This document shows positions 1-4,148 of a stretch of DNA of 5,129 bases, in pieces. Location of the stretch: positions 1 to 5,129 of the forward strand of contig CAYNFH010000326.1 in assembly GCA_964396385.1 (NCBI GenBank), written 5' to 3'. The stretch is from CAYNFH01 sp964396385. GTDB taxonomy: Bacteria > Armatimonadota > Chthonomonadetes > Chthonomonadales > CAJBBX01. The position numbers and the translations under genes are program-made. Position 1 is the stretch's first letter. The number at the start of each line of letters is the position of its first letter. The notes beneath the pieces were generated by a model that ran no database searches, was not told the DNA's origin, and was given only the letters and a program-made list of their open reading frames with translations.

Positions 1-2905
1 GGCCACCGGCGTCGCCGCCCTCAGGGCCCATGTCGATTACGTAGTCCGCCGTCTTGATCACGTCCAGGTTGTGCTCGATCACCAGCACGGTGTTGCCGGT
101 TTCCACGAGCCTGCCCAGCACGCCGAGGAGCTTCTCCACGTCCGCGAAGTGGAGGCCGGTGGTGGGCTCGTCCAGGATGTAGAGCGTGCGGCCCGTGCTG
201 CGGCGCGATAGCTCCGAAGCCAGCTTGATGCGCTGCGCCTCACCGCCGGAGAGCGTGGTGGCGGGCTGGCCCATCCGGATGTAGTCCAGCCCTACCTCAT
301 GGATGGTCTCCAGCTTGCGCGCGATACGCGGGATGGGCTTAAAGAACTCGTGCGCCTCAGACACGGTCATATCCAGCACGTCCGCGATGCTCTTGCCCTT
401 GTACTTGATCTCCAGCGTCTCCCGGTTGTACCGCTTCCCTTTGCAGACCTCGCAGGGCACGTAGACATCCGGCAGGAAGTGCATCTCGATCTTGATGATG
501 CCGTCGCCGCGGCATGCTTCGCACCGGCCCCCCTTCACGTTGAAGGAGAAGCGCCCCGGACCGTAGCCGCGCACCCTGGCATCCTGGGTCTGGGCGAAGA
601 GGTCGCGGATCAGGTCGAAAGTGCCGGTGTAGGTCGCGGGGTTGGAGCGCGGCGTGCGGCCGATGGGCGACTGGTCGATGTCGATCACCTTGTCAATGTG
701 CTCGAAGCCTGCAACGTCTTCGTGTTCGGCCCAGAGGCCGTGGGAGCCGTGGAGGTGGTTCATGAGACGCGGAAACAGCGTCTCCTGGATCAGCGTGGAC
801 TTGCCGGAGCCGGAGACTCCGGTAACGCACACAAAGACTCCGAGCGGGATCTGCACGTCGATGTTCTTCAGGTTGTGGGCGCGGGCGCCGCGGATCTCAA
901 TCCACCGCGGAACGGCGGTCCGAGGTCCGGAGTCCGAAGTCCGCGCGCCGGCCCTGGACTTGCGGCCGTTGCCGTTCGGCTTTGCGCCGTTCTCTCCGGC
1001 CGCGCTATAGGTGAGCTGGCCGGGGCGCGGCGGGAGCGGGCGCCGGAAGGGCGGGACTGGGATGCTGCGCTTGCCCGAGAGGTACTGGCCCGTGATGGAG
1101 CCCGGCGTGTCCATGATATCCTGGAGCGTTCCCTGCGCGACTACCTTACCGCCGTGCTCCCCGGCTCCCGGACCGATGTCGATGATGTGGTCGGCGGCGC
1201 GGATGGTCTCCTCGTCGTGCTCGACCACGATGAGCGTGTTGCCGATGTCCCGCAGGCGGATGAGCGTATCGATCAGTTTGGTGTTNNNNNNNNNNCGGAT
1301 ACGCTGCGCCTCCCCGCCGGCCAGCGTGGCCGAGGCGCGGTCCAGCGTGAGGTAGTCCAGCCCCACGTTCATGAGGAAGCCAAGACGGGTGCGGATCTCC
1401 TTGACGATGCGAGCGGCGATGGTCTCCTCACGTGGCGTGAGCGCTTTGTGGATGCCGCGGTCCCCCTCCTGGAAGAAGTCGTATGCGCGCCCGATGGAGA
1501 AGGCGCAGAGCTCCGATATATCCAGCCCTCCGATGGTCACGGCGAGGGATTCCGGCTTCAACCGCTTGCCGTTGCAGGCGGGACAGGGCTTCACGGACTG
1601 GTACTTGGAGAGCTCCTCGCGCACGTAGTCGCTGGAGGTCTCCTTGAGCTTGCGGTCCAGCATGGGCACCACACCCGCGTAGTCGCTGTGAAACGTGCGC
1701 ATGCGGCCCCACTTGTTGCGGAAGGTGACGGAGACGTTGCCCTCCACGCCGTACATGAGCGCCTGCATCTGGTCGGGCCGGAGGTCCTTCAGAGGGGTGC
1801 GGACGGAGAAGCCGAACCGGTCCGCCACACCCCGGAACAGGCCCATCATGTAGTCGCCATAGCCCCCGCCGGTAGTCTTGGGCATGAGCGGAACGAGCGC
1901 GCCCTCCTCAATGGAGAGGTTCCGGTTGGGCGCGATGAGCTTCGGATCAAACTCTGTACGCGTCCCGAGCCCGTGGCACTCCGGGCAGGCGCCGTACGGG
2001 CTGTTGAAGGAGAAGGAGCGCGGCGCAATCTCTTCCAGGCTGATGCCGCAGACGGTACACGCGAAGTGCTCGCTGAAGAGCAGCTCATCCGGAGTCGTGA
2101 GTGGTGAGTCGTGAGCCGTAAGGTCGGATTCCGGGGTCGCCCCCTCGCCCGCTCGCCCGCTCGCCGCGTCCGGACGTGACACGATATCGACTGCGACGTT
2201 CCCCTCGCCCAGCTTGAGGGCGGTCTCCAAAGAGTCGGCGAGGCGCTTGGCGGCGTCCGGCTTGATGACCAGGCGGTCCACGACGATGTCGATCCAGTGC
2301 TGCTTGTAGCGGTCCAGGTCCGGGACCTCGTCGGAAGAGAGGTCGTAGGTCTGCCGGTCGATACGGACGCGCGTATAGCCCTGCTTGCGGATGTCCTCGA
2401 TCTCTTTGCGGTACTCGCCCTTCCGGCCCCGGACCACCGGCGCGAGGAGCTGGATGCGACTCCCTTCCGGCAGCGCCATGACGCGGTCCACGATCTGCTC
2501 CACTGTTTGCTGGGCAATCTCCCGTCCGCAGTTGGGGCAGTGGGGCCGGCCCACGCGCGCATAGAGCAGGCGCAGGTAGTCGTAGATCTCAGTGACGGTG
2601 CCGACGGTGGAGCGCGGGTTGCGGCTGGTGGACTTCTGATCAATGGAGACGGCGGGGCTGAGGCCCTCGATGTAGTCCACATCCGGCTTGTCCATCTGGC
2701 CGAGGAACTGGCGGGCGTAGGCGGAGAGGCTCTCCACGTACCGGCGCTGGCCCTCCGCGTAGAGGGTATCGAAGGCGAGGGAGCTCTTGCCGCTGCCGGA
2801 CAGGCCGGTGATGACGACCATCTGGTCGCGCGGGATCTCCAGATCGATGTTCTTGAGGTTGTTCTGGCGCGCGCCCTTGATTACGATTCGGTCGTGCAGC
2901 GGCAT
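1..2905 (-). CDS. uvrA: Excinuclease ABC subunit A (UvrA), C-terminus cut off by the window edge, internal N gap
   Basis: UvrA is the DNA-damage-sensing ABC ATPase of nucleotide excision repair; it forms a dimer, loads UvrB at lesions and then leaves. Reading from ATG 2905, the start MPLHDRIVIKGARQNNLKNI is typical of the family. Walker A GLSGSGKSS is at residues 34-42. The UvrB-binding region (LLAPVVRGRKGEYRKE) follows a CPNC motif (C123, C126). The first zinc module is C283-x2-C286-x20-C307-x2-C310, and a CPAC motif is at 441-444. The first ABC signature reads LAGGEAQRIR and runs into the N gap. The second ATPase domain has Walker A GVSGSGKST (codons near 794-820), a zinc module of C-x2-C-x19-C-x2-C (codons 443-523), signature LSGGEAQRIK and Walker B LDEPTTGLH (about 149-175). 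By comparison with E. coli UvrA, recalled from memory, about 28 C-terminal residues are missing off the left edge. Two loops seem longer than in E. coli (about 2090-2190 and 905-1040) and contain short tandem repeats. A GGAGG ribosome site lies 10 bases upstream. The family identity is not in doubt. Confidence 0.97.
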   Translation of the reverse strand, partial: MPLHDRIVIKGARQNNLKNIDLEIPRDQMVVITGLSGSGKSSLAFDTLYAEGQRRYVESLSAYARQFLGQMDKPDVDYIEGLSPAVSIDQKSTSRNPRSTVGTVTEIYDYLRLLYARVGRPHCPNCGREIAQQTVEQIVDRVMALPEGSRIQLLAPVVRGRKGEYRKEIEDIRKQGYTRVRIDRQTYDLSSDEVPDLDRYKQHWIDIVVDRLVIKPDAAKRLADSLETALKLGEGNVAVDIVSRPDAASGRAGEGATPESDLTAHDSPLTTPDELLFSEHFACTVCGISLEEIAPRSFSFNSPYGACPECHGLGTRTEFDPKLIAPNRNLSIEEGALVPLMPKTTGGGYGDYMMGLFRGVADRFGFSVRTPLKDLRPDQMQALMYGVEGNVSVTFRNKWGRMRTFHSDYAGVVPMLDRKLKETSSDYVREELSKYQSVKPCPACNGKRLKPESLAVTIGGLDISELCAFSIGRAYDFFQEGDRGIHKALTPREETIAARIVKEIRTRLGFLMNVGLDYLTLDRASATLAGGEAQRIXXXXNTKLIDTLIRLRDIGNTLIVVEHDEETIRAADHIIDIGPGAGEHGGKVVAQGTLQDIMDTPGSITGQYLSGKRSIPVPPFRRPLPPRPGQLTYSAAGENGAKPNGNGRKSRAGARTSDSGPRTAVPRWIEIRGARAHNLKNIDVQIPLGVFVCVTGVSGSGKSTLIQETLFPRLMNHLHGSHGLWAEHEDVAGFEHIDKVIDIDQSPIGRTPRSNPATYTGTFDLIRDLFAQTQDARVRGYGPGRFSFNVKGGRCEACRGDGIIKIEMHFLPDVYVPCEVCKGKRYNRETLEIKYKGKSIADVLDMTVSEAHEFFKPIPRIARKLETIHEVGLDYIRMGQPATTLSGGEAQRIKLASELSRRSTGRTLYILDEPTTGLHFADVEKLLGVLGRLVETGNTVLVIEHNLDVIKTADYVIDMGPEGGDAGG
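918..945. repeat. Degenerate heptanucleotide tandem tract in the uvrA inter-domain linker
   Basis: Four consecutive 7-bp units on the plus strand read GTCCGAG, GTCCGGA, GTCCGAA and GTCCGCG. On the coding (minus) strand this is NNCGGAC four times. The tract encodes RTSDSGPRT in the linker between the two ATPase domains, just before WIEIRGARAHNLKNID. That linker is longer here than in E. coli UvrA as I recall it. The 7-bp period is out of phase with codons, so the repetition is a DNA-level pattern and not a peptide repeat. Confidence 0.75.
1286..1295. other. Assembly gap (10 N) inside the first ATPase domain of uvrA
   Basis: Ten Ns separate codons for GGEAQRIR on one side from NTKLIDTLIRLRD on the other. 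In the UvrA family these two stretches are normally separated by about 27 residues containing the Walker B motif (LDEPSIGLHQRD). The real gap should therefore be about 82 bases rather than 10. The difference of about 72 is a multiple of three, so the reading frame appears continuous across the Ns by chance. This is a scaffold placeholder, not a deletion in the gene. Confidence 0.9.
2094..2121. repeat. Degenerate heptanucleotide tandem tract in the uvrA loop before the zinc module
   Basis: Four 7-bp units on the plus strand read GTCGTGA, GTGGTGA, GTCGTGA and GCCGTAA. On the coding strand these are TTACGGC, TCACGAC, TCACCAC and TCACGAC. The tract encodes LTAHDSPLT within an apparent insertion of about 29 residues between VAVDIV and ELLFSEHFACTVCG. 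The unit length and copy number match the tracts at 918-945 and 2923-2950, although the unit sequence has drifted. Confidence 0.75.
2142..2165. repeat. 8-bp tandem repeat in the same uvrA loop
   Basis: Three 8-bp units on the plus strand read CCCTCGCC, CGCTCGCC and CGCTCGCC. On the coding strand they read as GGCGAGCG-type units and encode part of DAASGRAGEGA. The tract lies 20 bp from the heptamer tract at 2094-2121. Together the two make up most of the apparent insertion in this loop. The period is not a multiple of three, so a change of one unit would shift the uvrA frame. Confidence 0.65.
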
Positions 2906-2915
2906 GGGTCTTGAG

Positions 2916-2920
2916 CCTCC
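2916..2920 (-). promoter_or_regulatory. Ribosome binding site of uvrA
   Basis: The minus strand carries GGAGG, 10 bases before the ATG at 2905. The spacing is slightly long but usable. It supports this start, which also gives the canonical UvrA N-terminus (residues RIVIKGARQNNLKNI) with no extra leader. Confidence 0.6.
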
Positions 2921-2922
2921 GA

Positions 2923-2950
2923 GATGGACGGATGACGGGGGACGGAGGAC
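2923..2950. repeat. Degenerate heptanucleotide tandem tract in the uvrA leader
   Basis: Four 7-bp units on the plus strand read GATGGAC, GGATGAC, GGGGGAC and GGAGGAC, with a partial fifth unit (GGACGGA) at 2951-2957. The tract lies just upstream of the uvrA ribosome binding site, so it would be in the 5' untranslated part of any transcript that enters uvrA. It is the third four-unit 7-bp tract in the window. Here the GAC-bearing strand is opposite to that of the two tracts inside uvrA. Confidence 0.75.
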
Positions 2951-3001
2951 GGACGGAATCCCCGCCCGGCCGGCATCCAATCGTGTCAGATCAACCGAAG
3001 G

Positions 3002-3007
3002 ATTCTA
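3002..3007 (-). promoter_or_regulatory. Candidate -10 box upstream of uvrA (weak)
   Basis: The 153-bp stretch between the DUF4926-like gene and uvrA (2906-3058) contains no gene. On the minus strand it holds TAGAAT, close to the sigma-70-type -10 consensus, about 97 bases before the uvrA start. No convincing -35 hexamer lies 16-18 bases upstream, and I found no clear LexA-type palindrome. uvrA may have its own promoter here or may be read through from uvrB. A single hexamer is weak evidence. Confidence 0.2.
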
Positions 3008-3058
3008 TCACCGGCCCGTCTGGAGAACTAGTAGACAGCCCCCGGAATCTTGCGGGAT

Positions 3059-3370
3059 TCAGCGCCTGCGGGTTCGAGCAGACTTGGAGTCGGCGCCGCC
3101 CATGGCGTGGCTGGGCACGAACCGCTTGAGCTCCAGGATCTCATCACGGAGCTGAGCGGCCTGAACCGGTTCGTGGTGCAGGACCATGAGCTGCCCGAGC
3201 TTGAGCGCGACGGAAGCGTACGTTCGGCCATCATTGTCGCTGAACTCAACCTCGTAGACTCTCGCGCTCAACTCCTCAACGACGGTACCAATCTGCCCAC
3301 GGAACGAGCCCCTATTGGGCCGGTCCTCGGTGAGTGCCACCACATCGAGTACCTTTATAGGATCAGCCAT
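3059..3370 (-). CDS. DUF4926-like small protein with a fused UvrB C-terminal tail
   Basis: This is a 103-residue protein. Residues 5-67 (IKVLDVVALTEDRPNRG, then GQIGTVVEELSARVYEVEFSD, then a GRTYASVALKLGQLMVLHHEP stretch) resemble the DUF4926 family, small proteins often found near toxin-antitoxin genes; no biochemical role is known to me. From Gln70 onward the protein is a copy of the UvrB C-terminus: 25 residues, Q70 to D94, are identical to the end of the neighbouring uvrB, after which the tails diverge (SKSARTRRR against HKPARLRRNR). The copied part covers only the second half of the UVR motif, which in UvrB contacts UvrC. I chose the ATG at 3370 over the in-frame ATG at 3412 because it gives the usual short family N-terminus and has AAGG six bases upstream. 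The gene starts 28 bases after the PIN gene ends. The fusion is seen directly; whether the tail does anything is unknown. Confidence 0.8.
   Translation of the reverse strand: MADPIKVLDVVALTEDRPNRGSFRGQIGTVVEELSARVYEVEFSDNDGRTYASVALKLGQLMVLHHEPVQAAQLRDEILELKRFVPSHAMGGADSKSARTRRR
3075..3163. repeat. Direct repeat, copy A: duplicated uvrB 3' end
   Basis: This 89-bp stretch aligns without gaps to 4168-4256 (offset 1,093) with 11 mismatches. Bases 3093-3136 match 4186-4229 perfectly over 44 bp. In the minus frame both copies encode the same 25 residues starting QAAQLRDEILELKRFVPSHA. Copy A forms the end of the DUF4926-like gene and lies on the uvrA side. Homology fades beyond 3163, where the sequence becomes DUF4926, and below 3075, near the stop codon. 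Confidence 0.93.
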
Positions 3371-3398
3371 ATTCCACCTTCGGACGGCGTCGGGCGTC

Positions 3399-3833
3399 CT
3401 ATGAGTCTTCATCGAGGAGCCGGAGCGCCTGCTCGGCGTTAGCTACCCGGAACGGCAGGTTGGGCAACTCTGTAAGGAAGTGGCGGTTCTCCGAGATGAG
3501 CCAGCCGATTTGGGCACTGACGAGCTGAGCAATCAGGCGAGCATCGCCTGGGCGAGCGCCCATTCCCAGGAAGGTCTCGACGACTGCCTGGTCGGCAGGC
3601 ATGAAGTCGCGCGTTAGCTCGCGAGCCTCCTTGAGCAGGACGAAGACCTGGTCCACTTCCTCGGGGTAGAGATTCCTGTGCAGCTCATGCAGTGTCTGGA
3701 GAGGCATGACGATGGAGAGCTGCGGAAGGCGCCGGAGTAGTCGCGCGCACGCCGGGAATTCCGCCGAGCCGCGGATGGCGAACACGTATTCGTTTGCGTC
3801 CACTGCGACCGGATCAGTCCGGATAGAGCTCAC
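3399..3833 (-). CDS. PIN-domain protein, probable VapC-like ribonuclease toxin
   Basis: A 144-residue protein, about the usual size for a single PIN domain, a fold found in many toxin ribonucleases of type II toxin-antitoxin pairs. The N-terminal strand VAVDANEYVFAI supplies the first acidic residue, Asp12. Glu50 (in LQTLHELHRNL) is the likely second and Asp97 (in RPGDARLIAQLVSAQIGWLI) the third. The fourth position, commonly Asp in a T-x-D-x-x-F pattern, is SENRHF here, with Asn116 next to Glu115. The start is GTG at 3833, preceded by GAGGAGG with six bases between. The gene overlaps the end of the upstream antitoxin-like gene by 20 bp, which suggests translational coupling. Membership of the PIN superfamily is fairly clear; toxin activity is inferred from the fold and the small partner gene upstream. 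A housekeeping nuclease is a less likely alternative. Confidence 0.82.
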   Translation of the reverse strand: MSSIRTDPVAVDANEYVFAIRGSAEFPACARLLRRLPQLSIVMPLQTLHELHRNLYPEEVDQVFVLLKEARELTRDFMPADQAVVETFLGMGARPGDARLIAQLVSAQIGWLISENRHFLTELPNLPFRVANAEQALRLLDEDS

Positions 3834-4107
3834 GCGCGACCTCCTCGCGCACTGTCTGCATCTGGGACCAGAGCTCGTCCACCGTCATCGGCTCGCGGCC
3901 TTCGGCGGCCAGGCGTGCCCGATAGGCTGCTCGCGCAGCGTCTAGCGCCGCTTCAATCCTTCGCTCGGCCCCCAGGCCGGCCTCCACCAGCCGCGCGAGC
4001 TCTTTGCCCAAAGGCTGGCCATCGCGGCTTGCGGTCGCCTCTACCTGCTCCATAACACCACGAGACAGCTCTATTGCGACAGTTATCGTGTTCCCCTCAG
4101 CAGACAC
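3814..4107 (-). CDS. Small antitoxin-like protein, probable ribbon-helix-helix DNA binder
   Basis: A 97-residue protein. The N-terminal part fits a ribbon-helix-helix pattern: a short strand NTITVAI (residues 6-12), a helix around 16-28 (RGVMEQVEATASR), a turn DGQPLG and a second helix around 33-45 (LGKELARLVEAGL). An Ala/Arg-rich helix follows (about 48-68). A charged C-terminal segment (VDELWSQMQTVREEVARELY) could wrap the partner toxin. Its place immediately upstream of, and overlapping, a PIN gene is the classic antitoxin position, and such proteins usually repress their own operon. I chose GTG at 4107 because GGAGGT lies seven bases upstream; a TTG at 4137 would add ten residues but has no better ribosome site. 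The gene begins 41 bases after the uvrB stop, so it may be co-transcribed with uvrB. I do not recognise a named family; the antitoxin role is inferred from size, predicted fold and context. Confidence 0.75.
   Translation of the reverse strand: MSAEGNTITVAIELSRGVMEQVEATASRDGQPLGKELARLVEAGLGAERRIEAALDAARAAYRARLAAEGREPMTVDELWSQMQTVREEVARELYPD
3840..3846 (-). promoter_or_regulatory. Strong ribosome binding site of the PIN gene
   Basis: The minus strand carries GAGGAGG six bases before the GTG at 3833. It lies within the coding sequence of the upstream antitoxin-like gene. It decides the start in favour of this GTG rather than the internal GTG at the VDANEY segment. Confidence 0.7.
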
Positions 4108-4114
4108 TTGGCTT

Positions 4115-4120
4115 ACCTCC
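4115..4120 (-). promoter_or_regulatory. Ribosome binding site of the antitoxin-like gene
   Basis: The minus strand carries GGAGGT seven bases before the GTG at 4107. It lies inside the longer reading frame that starts with TTG at 4137, and it is the reason for preferring the shorter start. Confidence 0.65.
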
Positions 4121-4148
4121 AGTCTCGAACATTTCAATACCGCCTCGC

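Noticed and set aside
299..2107. A 602-codon open frame on the plus strand
   Set aside because: It lies antisense to uvrA, spans the N gap and resembles no protein I know. Long antisense frames are expected opposite a GC-rich gene, and the minus-strand reading gives unmistakable UvrA motifs.
1846..2682. A 278-codon open frame on the minus strand in another phase
   Set aside because: It is out of frame with uvrA over the same bases, and its Ser/Arg/Thr-rich product is typical of shifted translation of GC-rich coding DNA.
3020..3045. Possible LexA/SOS box around the GAACTAGTAGACAG stretch
   Set aside because: It matches neither the CTGT-N8-ACAG nor the GAAC-N4-GTTC arrangement; only half-sites are present.
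3040..3062. Possible hairpin terminator after the DUF4926-like gene (GAATC and GATTC arms)
   Set aside because: The stem is only about five base pairs and no T-rich run follows on the minus strand.
3028..3249. A short minus-strand frame overlapping the DUF4926-like gene
   Set aside because: It is a shifted reading of the DUF4926-UvrB tail region with no ribosome site or recognisable similarity.
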